NCBI GenBank assembly: GCA_017526745.1
Contig: JAFXQX010000013.1
Span: 1-60,938, forward strand
Reading direction: 5' to 3'
Length of the DNA stretch: 60,938 bases
Source: Lachnospiraceae bacterium
Lineage (GTDB): Bacteria > Bacillota > Clostridia > Lachnospirales > Lachnospiraceae
Shown here: positions 36,701 to 42,705 of the stretch, one piece after another
Position numbering within the stretch: the first letter of the stretch is position 1
Layout: each line of letters begins with the position of its first letter
Position numbers and translations under genes: made by a program
Notes under the pieces: generated by a model
Databases searched by the model: none
What the model saw: the letters and a program-made list of their open reading frames with translations, nothing else
Told to the model about the DNA's origin: nothing

Positions 36701-38680
36701 GGTCTTTTTGATGGTTGTTCCCATATCAAAATAATTGCTGTAGTAGGTGCCAATACCGGAGATCACAGAATCGACAGCGATGTTATGATTCTTATGGATA
36801 TTTTTTTTATCAACATTGGAAAATGTCACCGTTCCATTATTGTATTTGGCAGTTGCAGCATCTCCAAGATATACATTGGCGGGAGCCTGGTGAAACTCTA
36901 TATTACTCGGACCTTCAATATCGCCAAAATAATTATTTCCGCCGGCATTACTGTAGTTGTTCGATGCGCCAACATCCTTGACACTGCTGCTATAAGAGCC
37001 AACCATGACATTGGTTTCCGTATCACCGCGATGTGTATATGTATTGGCAATAATACCGTAGTCATAGCCCTTCCCTAACGAAGTTGCAAAAGAAAAATCT
37101 GCTGCAGTATCTGTTGTCGTGATCGTTCCGGAATCAGTGATTTTTGAGATCGCCCAGACTGACAGACTGTCCGTATCAAATTCAACCACGCCTTCTTCCA
37201 CCAATGCGGAAGCATCAACTTCCTCAGTTGTGATGTCGGAACCTTCTTCCTTAATATGAGTTACAACAAGATCCTCGGGCGCTTCGGCTCCAAGTTCCTC
37301 AGAAAGCTGTTCCTTCTTGAATTCGATTGATATGCTTACCGAACCTTCTTCGGGCTCGATCTCTTCACTCTTGGACTCGTCTGTATAGAATCCGATGTTA
37401 TAAAGCAGCGTATTATCTGCGGTTGCGAGAACATCGCCGTTTTCAACATCTTTATCGGCGTTTAAAGCCTCAAGATACTTTGCTGCCTCTTCTTCCGTAA
37501 GAGGTGTGACATCAAAATATGCATCATCGGGAACGGCATCTGCCTTCTCGAGTGTTGCCGTAACCTTTATCTTCGCATCTTCGAATTTGTAATCACGCTT
37601 AACGTTCTCATTATCAACAGTGATGACTGCAACGCCGTCTTCCACGCTGTCAACGTCTGCAAGCGTTTTGATCTTGACCTCGTCATTATCGGAGATCACA
37701 TACGCAACAAAGCTCTCACCGTCAAGATCTTCAACGGTAAGAGAGCCGGTATTCTTATCAAGGCCTGTGATACCTCTTGTGGCATCTTCTCCGTCAACCG
37801 TAGCTTCGGCATCAGTTTCAACATAAAGCTTGAATGCTGCCTTGTCGGAAAGGTCTTCTGTAGCAAACTTAATAGTGATGCTGTCGTAGCCTTCACCCTT
37901 TATTGCAGCAGCTTCTGTATTGTCTGAAGCTATGATGGTTTCTGTATCAAGTGATTTTTCCGCTCTTACGCTCTCAAGAGCAAAAGTGGGATATCCGTCT
38001 TCGTTATATTTGCAGGAAAGGATTACATCATCTGAAGAAGTTATTCTGATCGAGAACTCACCGCCGTCAAGATACTCGAAGTCGTATCTGCCGTCATTGG
38101 TCTTGTCAAGGTCCTCGTTAATGACAGGATTGTATGAAGCATCGGCAGGACCGGTGAACTCAATGCGGAACCTGTCCTTCTTGGCAAGCTTCTCGGTATC
38201 GACATAGATCGAGATCTCGTCGTATCCGGAACCTCTTATCTCGTCATCGGACATTTCAAGGTTACCTTCCTTCAGCGCATCGGCCTCTTCGAAGGTCTCC
38301 TCTTCGACCGCAGATTCTTCGGCTGCAGCATCTTCCACAGCACCTTCCGTAACCGAATAGCCCTCTTCGGATCCTTCGCTCCTGACGAGGGAATCCTCCT
38401 CGTATCCGTCTGAGGAACTGTATTCAGATGTATCGGCATCTGCGCTCTCATCAGGCACGACCTCAATGTCGAGATCATCACCCGATGACTCTTCATATTC
38501 GGCAGGCTCTGATGCCTCCTCCTGTGATGACTCCTCAACAGCATCGGTATTGACAACGATGCCGTCATCTGTCGTGATCTCGGCTGCTAGTGTCGATACT
38601 GACGTAAAGCCGGTCTCAAGTACTGTTGCGATGAGGGTTATCATCGCGATAGTAGTCCTAAGCCAATTTCTCTTCTTCAT
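24794..38680 (-). CDS. Giant cell-wall surface protein with about 20 isopeptide-type domains
   Basis: The 4628-residue protein has a signal peptide (MKKRNWLRTTIAMITLIATV... LAAE), an acidic Ser/Glu region (to about 150) and a region to about 520. A choice-of-anchor A-type domain (about 528-800, KGYDYGIIANTYTHRGDTE to NEWHYHNHD) follows. About 20 FctA/Spy0128-like pilin domains (about 808-4135) each start with a Lys before L-x-G-R and end in F-x-N-x-Y, the Lys/Asn pair that forms intramolecular isopeptide bonds. Then come a Cna-B domain (about 4137) and three SpaA-like domains (from about 4240). Three GVLG(A/V/E)R phrases lead to the sorting signal GPVTGD, a membrane segment and KKKKTAK. Ribosome binding site AAAGGAG. 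Likely a very long fibrous adhesin; a sortase should anchor it. Confidence 0.92.
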   Translation of the reverse strand: MKKRNWLRTTIAMITLIATVLETGFTSVSTLAAEITTDDGIVVNTDAVEESSQEEASEPAEYEESSGDDLDIEVVPDESADADTSEYSSSDGYEEDSLVRSEGSEEGYSVTEGAVEDAAAEESAVEEETFEEADALKEGNLEMSDDEIRGSGYDEISIYVDTEKLAKKDRFRIEFTGPADASYNPVINEDLDKTNDGRYDFEYLDGGEFSIRITSSDDVILSCKYNEDGYPTFALESVRAEKSLDTETIIASDNTEAAAIKGEGYDSITIKFATEDLSDKAAFKLYVETDAEATVDGEDATRGITGLDKNTGSLTVEDLDGESFVAYVISDNDEVKIKTLADVDSVEDGVAVITVDNENVKRDYKFEDAKIKVTATLEKADAVPDDAYFDVTPLTEEEAAKYLEALNADKDVENGDVLATADNTLLYNIGFYTDESKSEEIEPEEGSVSISIEFKKEQLSEELGAEAPEDLVVTHIKEEGSDITTEEVDASALVEEGVVEFDTDSLSVWAISKITDSGTITTTDTAADFSFATSLGKGYDYGIIANTYTHRGDTETNVMVGSYSSSVKDVGASNNYSNAGGNNYFGDIEGPSNIEFHQAPANVYLGDAATAKYNNGTVTFSNVDKKNIHKNHNIAVDSVISGIGTYYSNYFDMGTTIKKTQTGSQRFPTVDLRKQPDGVYVIKSDSTFMDKDSDGLDIYLNPGQRLIINCTATDLTLQRWHLNGKQPSEYIGSTNREADWATTAVIFNMQNATSVKLTESMGVIIAPNAKVTCDGGACGGILVCNSNDAGNEWHYHNHDLPSPDGTGITLYARKTVDGQPANASNGERFEFKLFKAKKEGNGSNAKILMDGSEDSARLDTQYNDNSGSVSFDIEYPVGSNAGDYYYIIKETGGAEGFTYDSTVYAVKVPVTIDSTGNVSVNESEKKIIKINDDGSASGSFLDGEVSNAIDTPVVFNNTPIGEEEEEPGTYKIKVKKYLKDSKGKELTDLKYWPAKFYFKAEPYNNDPTPVDVKLMPQLNPGQGWIEYNTNNHELELGTVKIDNPKELYNFVYTNYYEPNKGLPNNGYGNSIKHFSGYKDLGWGSYSRVLYLNFKWKISETIDTANTKIIYDQAGMQEEINGVKTTSHFLKIWVNLEDRYDARTRKHTYTAYLDPKYSWNNSACDGELVGPLVFNNYYDVDGETQVYGFKEFDNKTRKPKDKEFTFNLKDASGKVVGTAKNDSNGNFTISPKLKYTLADLGGERYKTFTYTLEEATPTDSNISCLTGPKTVTVTVTDNNGTNSHAKADLGLTVTNDFDNTSDRALFINSYGATGKVQFWAEKDEENTSPELKDKEFAFVLKEGEKVLQTIPDVKVGHPRAFEEITYDKSKPGDVGTHEYTITEAKKGQTENGITYSDQTYYIKVVVEDNGTKDLKKTVYAGYNKDKLDPINGNAMAKAVLANTYNADKCEYDIDGSKTLIGKQLDKDEFSFTLAFDSFVNTQKQSFTEASDDFVKMPANKTVTNDASGSFKFDKITFKKAGTYTFTVVEEAKTEESESTEGEGQTQEKKYIPDGTTYTVTFEIVDGGNGKLVLAQNGKTIKKNGSDAPEGIEFINRYVNKTSIPLYAIKNFDTIASRPIRNDEFKFNLVSEDGLDTVNVPQNEVGNVGTLASFRTLNYNTNMLKDSEGKLLPSKDFKYRITEVIPWGDTSKFAADAVANKTVPTKSVGGRTYYVAKDGILYDVNAEEGYVVTVHVERKNIDTPQETIEPTVLDDTHADSNSADENTVKFYNRYEASGSFDVPLVKTMVGRKFDKDDVFTFGLFAPGDDEDKPTRKIVVKGSDFLDSFSTPGGDNILKFGEITIDQDNMPTGPVDYIVKEMSCVTASGKEVEVSPDRYIVRLTCRDDGFGHIECSTTTYKNGVSETNKVSNAVCAFENHYNAEGSDFFEIEKRFNGDIQRGQFTFFLTDPSGKTVERTNGHGQKNEDIDNLYKVIFDDVTFDRDTVLKNKNGTYEPYVTLHYTMGEVETGSNDRISYNTENALYDIAVTITDNGSGVLGVEKTYTKLDKDTGKAHAIPLGQNEIPYINNYYEAEGDEEIFATKILEGREFKVGEDGRFKFKLTPEVGESITLPVTADKAGNTAKAKFNFHFTKDDLDGNTAVSGSHKSTEPDSNGVYEYTKYYTLEEVIPTDATKIVSDENGILYTVYVKDGYIYDTTKYTVEITLKDNGKGTIETSWKAYPKDTQPAERGFFAKLWQKIVATLNLEAIGIENADHRAVFVNKYESTAALKLKVTKNLVGEGWTKNDGDFSFTLTGQREKGKDVETYTDTQSITLKRDEGGNIAEPREYEDVEFDIVTFTRASKNEYVYTIKEDTVKDGFVCEYPEHTVKVKVEENENANGKLVVYASIDGGPMEPCSVDASADAKDANGNPIELYVPTPVIITNEYGVKPIKVKFGGDKTLTGRPVEKADTFTFDVAETDADGNVLSGGYSDSKTVTAALDGDKYVLPAFEFNEIGYSIEDLKVSEGNYAADKTFYYTVSERPGTIKNVEYDSNQYKVVVKVTNLKNGKLQADVVSSDLDGVSVLSADEFKITSDNITTTDGIENVPVAKVAKFDNKYIVPGKLPLEVKKVVEGSTAAGLKFNFTLTGDVKKDLTAKVVTGQNDNKASFADITYDYDEIKAAGGTKTYHYTVTEDLPKDEQGNEIDKKDGITYTRDKYEITVVVTAPTDLTKPLDIKETVSKYLYTNNGYSVDPDYNEKEGIYLFSFTNEYDAEGGTPIEGFKVVPGSDDRRVLEGFKFKITRTNADGEIIPFEDGEVSQTEVTSGADGIFHFDMHYTLASYNEEPERYYKITEDCDEETRKALNAKYQEIYGPGAELDFDKDKDGKIVKVVLSDSGNGTINADISDNELPVTIENPLYLPNSIRFVAEKTLTGRPLKGDWFKFTLKKTGDNGYEVNSIDNKEEVTVVVREDGQTADITFPAETFTLNDAGKTYHYEIIEEDYSKIKGVKRIVTSYKAEVKITKDPDNNRIQILTDDVRLICDGLDESYMGNVLPQVNESKPGAYTIGGIKFKNEYSSEVEIELKGEKHISGFDENPDEDFTFALYNFSDQKNPVKINDDGKVGSEGDEQKFTVNPSKDKDLTFAFKKIKYDQTDVGNTFHYVIKEVVPEKKTENVSYSTIWYDITIAVDYAGANKDGVLTATVTQKKMDGNSELSTDKYTSTYNEDKNLGTLKVAGFDFTNRYLYNSIAFAAIKDLKGRAHGKKETYSFKLTDEFNKKEYTALSDGSGQAELATIPYGEGDLDKVHEYTITETAAKDGSELDPAEAQSYRVEVTPYEDTTDGKLKLKKQFYAVYKDGSEKEYNAGADDALVFKFEFHNIYNRDGNVEVPVKKILVNKALDPAKDKFKFTLKDASGAKIRVKEGDKFVEKDQLEITNESVAAAGLARKELEIDGVTRTRRFDESDEFYFDSIWYNSIDDLGNQDEVTKYYIVTEEVGEDSKSYIEYSKTEYVVEVTIKATDDPKEKLAKITNFEASDEIKGDEAKTNSFIEWIKSLGKNQEEISKNCEFINFYSAKCEIDPPILRKAIMGREIVPGEFQFEITGPALESNPKYAGGYKNIVKNGYKTVTDAKGNTTYELIPGHPDEIFVGDIIYNINKDFDDLQYGEELTSDEKSHVGADADKYKKFVYTAKEIAGDSTDGVEYPTDLELTLTVFVMDDGEGNLKVKGLGNTEFWDKETNPKALEWKQTKGSNKVEVEVNVEENDENGNTVVTKKKVDIVNIFDQKGHIDLEGKKLYNGPDFDAGKFSFKITEVNDPVERKPVTDKINGKDQIREATVTNSGDGTIGSDPDLVKFDHNTIDFLNYNAGVEYDKDTNTYTAKPLEEVVGPHFYLIEETAQTDENIDYDYNKYIVTIDVSETYRYENGKKVYDTRNNGVPVLKAEVSNVQVLVPGSERLDTPDFTPSRTGDVETGFTYHTTFKFENKREAYGNVSISGIKFLADLAGNALASPNSMKDQFGFAIHQYDDAARTRGKTLIDSTRSEADGSFNLNVIKEGKNYAYDLNDLKDEKGVAQTSKTFYYRVTETKPSSGVWSENNTVFESEGVIYDLVEYDVDVKVTFDGTKALKIEKTIRNAATGEAVASKYTSRGKDLGFSNTVKEYTVIEGNKYWIDNFTDPNDRPTVTVNLYQRTASGVERRINSYDIVAPDTTYRFATDASGNELPTYDSAGRPYTYIVEETPIEGYLSEKINYDFYNTAGDILIRKIDADTRAPLAGATLAIMDGSTEIERWTSGASAHVVESVLTAGRTYTLHEIEAPEGYGLADDMTFTVPTDGDTITVTMSDPPIYGSVRLTKRDAATRETLAGAEFALYNEAGTRIYATGAPGSYRATSTTSNGVFVTDGSGSLTIADLPYGTYYFVETKAPDGYALSTERLGFTIVRGGELVEVTYLDSKAVGSVRLRKVGARGTIGLAGAVFELYARTPRTVGQAASSTLFSDAYYRYGTYRTNAAGEIYVGDLPWDDYYFVEVDAPAGYEVATDVNGDDLVYVFTVGAGTADLTIDLGGIVNNPTEETTPPPRGGVLGARVKKGGVVNGVLGVRAKPTSGVLGERIGPVTGDASNIILWLLLLTACVATIVVTIITGKKKKTAK

Positions 38681-38962
38681 TGTTCTCTCCTTTAATCCTC
38701 TCCCTGGATTGCTGTTTACTTACGGGTTTTATGGATCAGGGCATAATACGCCCTTACCCGTGTCAATATTAAAGACATTTTATATGTGAAAAAAGGTTCA
38801 TTACAATGTGATTTTGCCCAAATAATATTTAACAATGTTGTGAAGTGATTTTTGTGCACATTACCTAAAGGGGTGATTTTTCCCCGAAAATACAGGCTTT
38901 GGCACTGTTCAAAATCGCAATGAGGCGATATTATTACTTTATAAATATCGGGGAGGCAGTAA
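38681..38962. other. Divergent intergenic region between giant adhesin and pilin-like gene
   Basis: This is 282 AT-rich bases. GTGATTTT occurs three times on the plus strand (38808, 38845 and 38873). A GGGG/CCCC hairpin lies at 38870-38885. A consensus TTGACA on the minus strand (38761-38766) has no good -10 at the right distance, so the adhesin promoter remains unclear. No c-di-GMP riboswitch consensus was recognised on either strand. Confidence 0.5.
38907..38934 (+). promoter_or_regulatory. Weak predicted promoter for the pilin-like gene
   Basis: GTTCAA (38907-38912) and TATTAT (38929-38934) are 16 bases apart. The spacer holds the short dyad TCGC/GCGA. The -35 match is poor. Confidence 0.3.
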
Positions 38963-39946
38963 GTGTCCAATCAAAATGACCAATACAATGGGAACGGATT
39001 TACACTGATCGAGCTGGTTGTTGTAATAGCGATCATGGCTCTTCTCGTGGGGATCCTGTCGCCCATGTTTATAAAATATGTGGAAAGATCGCGTCAGGCT
39101 GCCGATATTTCCAATGCCGAGTCTGCATATGCGGCTGCGATGACCTACTACTCGGCTGCGGAGGGCCACGTACCGTCAAGGCTCTATTTTGATGGAAGCG
39201 ACGTTGTGGAAAGCGAGACCGGAATACAAGGGTACGGAAAATCAAAACATGATTTTACGGAGTTCGTGCCCGATGATTTTCCCATTTCAAATGTGGGCGG
39301 CAAGCCGGTCGAGCTTATGCCCAATTATATAATCGTCACGATGGGGCCCTCGGGCGTGGAGGGGCTCGGCTGGGGTGTTGCCATGACGGCGGTCCATGCG
39401 GACGGAACCCCGAAGTATACGAACCGGATCTTTACTCCTGCCGAATACAACTCGTCTTCGAGCGAAGACCTCGTAAAACGCGATGTTGAGCTGTTCAATT
39501 CACTCGAAGCCGCAGCATCCGAGATGACATACGGGGAACTGATGGAAATGGCAAAGGACCTCCACCTTGTGGAAAGCACGTACGGAGGCCACATAATCAT
39601 AAAGCTCGCAACGAGCAACATATACAAATCATCTCATGAAGCCGGCAACAAGGGAACGGACAAAAACGAGATATTTGCAAAAGAACTGTTCCGCAGGGCC
39701 GGATATGACACTTCTCTTCCTCCCGAGCAGACATACATAGTAACGTCGCGCGTGGGTGAACCTACGGATGTTTGGATAGATCTCGGGTACTCGGCCGATG
39801 AACTGCTGCATGATTCCGAGCTTATGGTCTCAAAGGCCGCAAAGGTTGTCGTATACGGTGAAGGTTCGGGTGAAACGGTGGATGAAGGCGTGCTCGATCA
39901 CGATGCCCGCGTCTCCGACAAGCAGAAAAGAAAGCCCGAAACGTAA
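38963..39946 (+). CDS. Type IV pilin-like (pseudopilin) protein
   Basis: The 327-residue protein begins with GTG at 38963 behind GGGGAGG. The N-terminus has a class III prepilin signal: a short leader, then NG|FTLIELVVVIAIMALLVGILSPMF, with the Glu at mature position 5 and the hydrophobic helix that assembles the pilus. The large C-terminal domain (about 270 residues, without Cys pairs) is not recognised. No prepilin peptidase, PilB/PilC or other pilin gene is in the window, so it would have to use machinery encoded elsewhere. It is divergent from the giant adhesin and converges with the GGDEF/EAL gene, with 16 bases between stops. Confidence 0.88.
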   Translation: MSNQNDQYNGNGFTLIELVVVIAIMALLVGILSPMFIKYVERSRQAADISNAESAYAAAMTYYSAAEGHVPSRLYFDGSDVVESETGIQGYGKSKHDFTEFVPDDFPISNVGGKPVELMPNYIIVTMGPSGVEGLGWGVAMTAVHADGTPKYTNRIFTPAEYNSSSSEDLVKRDVELFNSLEAAASEMTYGELMEMAKDLHLVESTYGGHIIIKLATSNIYKSSHEAGNKGTDKNEIFAKELFRRAGYDTSLPPEQTYIVTSRVGEPTDVWIDLGYSADELLHDSELMVSKAAKVVVYGEGSGETVDEGVLDHDARVSDKQKRKPET

Positions 39947-39962
39947 GGGCTGATATGAGGAC

Positions 39963-41630
39963 CTATCTCTTATCGAATATCTCGTAGGCCAGTTCACGTG
40001 CCTCGTCATATTCCATGGGCTTGCCCCAGATGTATCCCTGTACAAAATCACATCCGAGTTCTTTTAAGCATTCGACCTGATTATCATGCTCCACGCCTTC
40101 CGCGATGACTTCGGCGTCCATGACATGTCCCATGTAAATGACCGATTTGACAAAGTCGATGTTCATATCGTTCCGCACAAGGTTATCGATAAGCGACTTG
40201 TCGATCTTCACAAGGTTGATGGGCAGTTTCATAAGCTGCTCCAAAGATGTGTATCCTGTTCCGAAATCATCAAGTGCTATCATTATCTGCTTGTCGCGAA
40301 GCATCTTGATGTTCTCGATCGTATGATTTCCTTCCTCAACAAACGAATACTCGGTGATCTCGACCTCGAGGCACTCGGGCGGGAAACTTAGCTCCTTGAT
40401 TATGGTAAGGAGGCGCTGCGCAAAACCGGCGCGGGCGATGTCTTTTGCGGATACGTTGACCGCAACCGTGATGGTGTTTCCGGATGAATAGCATACCTCG
40501 CGGAACTGCTCGAGAGCGCGGCGGATAACAAACGTATCGATGTCCAGCACGAGGTCGGAAAGTTCGGCGATGGAGATAAACTCCGACGGGGGGATTTTTA
40601 CTCCTCCTGGTGCGTTCATGCGGATAAGAGTTTCAAATCCGCGAAGGCGCCTGTCTTCCATCGTGTACTGGGGCTGATAAACGAGATAAAACCAGCCGTT
40701 CTTGATACCGTCCTTAACAAGACGCTCTATGTAGACCTGGCGTTCCAGGGTTTCTTTCATTTCATCGTTGAAGAGACAGCACTTGGCGTTCCCTGATTTT
40801 ACCGCATAGTTCATTGCGATGTCGGCATGCTTCATGATCGTGTCGACGTCGCTTTCCTTGCCGTCAAAATCGGCAATACCGGCAAAAGCTGACAGATAGC
40901 AGTTGGACGGAACCCCGTCCTTGTTGAGAGTGATGGTCTCTTCTATCTTATCTATGACCTTTTCAACGAGGCTGTTATGGTCCACGGATTCGGGAAGGAT
41001 CAGGGCATATTCCGCGCCCTCTATCTTGTAGGCTTTGACGTTTCCGTCGATCACGGCGCGTATCCTGTTGGCAACGACGTTAAGGAGCTCGTCACCGTAT
41101 TTGCGGCCGAGATTGGCATTTACGGGCCAGAAACCGTCAAGATGAATGAATACGACGTGCCCCTTCTCGTTGAAGAAGATCTTGCGGTGAATGTCGTCGT
41201 CAAAACCGTACCGGTTCATAAGACCTGTGACAGTGTCGGTAACGGCCATTTTGTTGCTGTATCTTATCTGTCTGCTGATAAGGGTGATCGCGATGATAAA
41301 GATGAGTGCGTTGAAAGTTCCCGGCGCTGTTGAAAGGTTGCGGCCGACGATCACCGAACGGATCGAGCCGAACACCGATATTCCCAGGAATACATATGAC
41401 CATATCAGGCCTTTGCGGTGGTCGATGAGCACCATGATTATGCACAGAAGGCAGAGTACGACCTGAATGCAGCCGTTGAGGCTCCCTATCGGAAGCTGCA
41501 GCGATCCTACTGACAGAACGGAGTCCGCAAAGCGCACTGAAGAAAAGGCGTTGAGTCCCAGAAGGCCAAAGCACAGCACAACGCATAAATTAAAGACTAT
41601 TGTCTTGTGGCGGATGTTTGTCAGGTTCAT
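39963..41630 (-). CDS. Membrane protein with degenerate GGDEF and EAL domains (c-di-GMP phosphodiesterase)
   Basis: The 555-residue protein has four or five N-terminal membrane segments (about 12-125). The GGDEF domain (about 130-300) lacks the signature: EGAEY (about 204) replaces GG(D/E)EF, so cyclase activity is unlikely. The EAL domain (about 315-550) has ETL in place of EAL but keeps the usual residues seen in active enzymes: NVSAKD, EVEITE, DDFGTGYTSL, LVKIDKSLI and AEGVE. It is predicted to hydrolyse c-di-GMP, with the GGDEF half possibly a GTP sensor. The location between a pilin-like gene and a sortase suggests control of surface attachment. Confidence 0.9.
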   Translation of the reverse strand: MNLTNIRHKTIVFNLCVVLCFGLLGLNAFSSVRFADSVLSVGSLQLPIGSLNGCIQVVLCLLCIIMVLIDHRKGLIWSYVFLGISVFGSIRSVIVGRNLSTAPGTFNALIFIIAITLISRQIRYSNKMAVTDTVTGLMNRYGFDDDIHRKIFFNEKGHVVFIHLDGFWPVNANLGRKYGDELLNVVANRIRAVIDGNVKAYKIEGAEYALILPESVDHNSLVEKVIDKIEETITLNKDGVPSNCYLSAFAGIADFDGKESDVDTIMKHADIAMNYAVKSGNAKCCLFNDEMKETLERQVYIERLVKDGIKNGWFYLVYQPQYTMEDRRLRGFETLIRMNAPGGVKIPPSEFISIAELSDLVLDIDTFVIRRALEQFREVCYSSGNTITVAVNVSAKDIARAGFAQRLLTIIKELSFPPECLEVEITEYSFVEEGNHTIENIKMLRDKQIMIALDDFGTGYTSLEQLMKLPINLVKIDKSLIDNLVRNDMNIDFVKSVIYMGHVMDAEVIAEGVEHDNQVECLKELGCDFVQGYIWGKPMEYDEARELAYEIFDKR

Positions 41631-41661
41631 GTTTTAGTAAATGTATATCAGCAATGGTAAA

Positions 41662-42483
41662 CTAGTAAAGGTAAACGTCCTTGAATTTGCCGTGGACGAA
41701 GAATCTCTGTTTGTTTGATCCGCTTCCGGAGCAGGTGACAAGAGTTACGATATTGATGTCCGGATCAGGCTTGGCGGCGCACTCTTTTACGGATTTCTTG
41801 GCCGCTTCGCGGATGTATGCCCTGTACTCCTTGAATGTCTGGCAGGTGTAGTACATCTTGGAATCCGTAGGATCGAGATAGAATGAGAATATCTCATAGC
41901 GGTATATGCCCTCAGGCCTGAACACGTAGATGTACGGCTCCTTGTCATATATCGCAGGATTATTGATGTAGTTCTTCAGATGCCCGAACATCGTGCCGTT
42001 CTTCATGTTGTGGCCGTAGAAGAATGTATTCCAGCTTGAAAGCATCGGGTCGACCTCATAATCCATGAAGACGCAGCCGGCACTGTTCTTCTGCATCTCG
42101 AAAGTGTGGTGAAGATAGAATTCGTTGTCGGTTCCCTGTACAACGGGATGGTTGATCTCGGCGCCCGGGGCGTAAAGCCAGCATACGTAGCTGCCATTGA
42201 TCTTTTTTAAGGCCTCGTGATCGACCGCAATATCTGGAAAGTCTGCCCTGTTGTAGTTTCGGGTCAGGGTCTTCTCTTCCTCTTCTTCGGTCTCTTCGGC
42301 CTCTTCTTCGGCGCTGTTTTGCGCGGGTTCCGGATCGGGGGCACCGGCAACCGCATACTGTTCAAGGCCGGCGTACTCAGATTCCGCGGCCTTATATTCC
42401 ATTGAAGTCTTGACGAGCATGATGCCCGAGACGACAACAGCCAGTGATGCGATTACGATGATTATAATTCGTGCTTTTGACAT
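41662..42483 (-). CDS. Class B sortase
   Basis: The 273-residue membrane-anchored transpeptidase has an N-terminal membrane segment (about 5-25), an acidic linker and a sortase B core. The His lies in FFYGHNMKNG, the catalytic Cys in LVTCSGSG and the Arg in KQRFFVHG. Normal length for class B. It lies about 3 kb upstream of the giant adhesin gene with the EAL and pilin-like genes between, and could anchor that protein. A GGGACGG palindrome (42508-42551) begins 25 bases before its ATG. Confidence 0.93.
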   Translation of the reverse strand: MSKARIIIIVIASLAVVVSGIMLVKTSMEYKAAESEYAGLEQYAVAGAPDPEPAQNSAEEEAEETEEEEEKTLTRNYNRADFPDIAVDHEALKKINGSYVCWLYAPGAEINHPVVQGTDNEFYLHHTFEMQKNSAGCVFMDYEVDPMLSSWNTFFYGHNMKNGTMFGHLKNYINNPAIYDKEPYIYVFRPEGIYRYEIFSFYLDPTDSKMYYTCQTFKEYRAYIREAAKKSVKECAAKPDPDINIVTLVTCSGSGSNKQRFFVHGKFKDVYLY

Positions 42484-42507
42484 AGTAAGTCTTTCTTTTG
42501 AGACTTG

Positions 42508-42551
42508 GGGACGGTCCTTTTTGTTTCAAATGAAACATTTAGGACCGTCCC
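42508..42551. repeat. GGGACGG palindrome upstream of sortase gene
   Basis: GGGACGGTCCT (42508-42518) and AGGACCGTCCC (42541-42551) are perfect inverted arms. Inside them GTTTCA/TGAAAC forms a second perfect pair, so the whole can fold into a hairpin of about 44 bases with an internal TTT/TTT mismatch. It resembles the palindrome at 54953-55017 and the repeats at the right edge. Confidence 0.85.
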
Positions 42552-42705
42552 TAGTGTTTCATTAAGCGTTAACGATGTATAATGAAAGTGCTGAAAATAC
42601 GCTCATATACTGCATTTTGGTTTCCTTAGTGATAGTTTTTAGTGATACCGTATTACCGTTAAGCACAACTGTTAATTTCTATCCAATTAAAAATGCTGCA
42701 AAATG

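Noticed and set aside
26000-37000. Numerous plus-strand open frames inside the giant gene
   Set aside because: All are antisense shadows of the single long reading frame.
38905-38924. Sigma-54 promoter (TGGCAC with downstream GC) before the pilin-like gene
   Set aside because: The distance between the GG and GC elements is about four bases too long.
38681-38962. c-di-GMP riboswitch upstream of pilin-like or adhesin gene
   Set aside because: No GGCAAACC-type or class II core was recognised on either strand.
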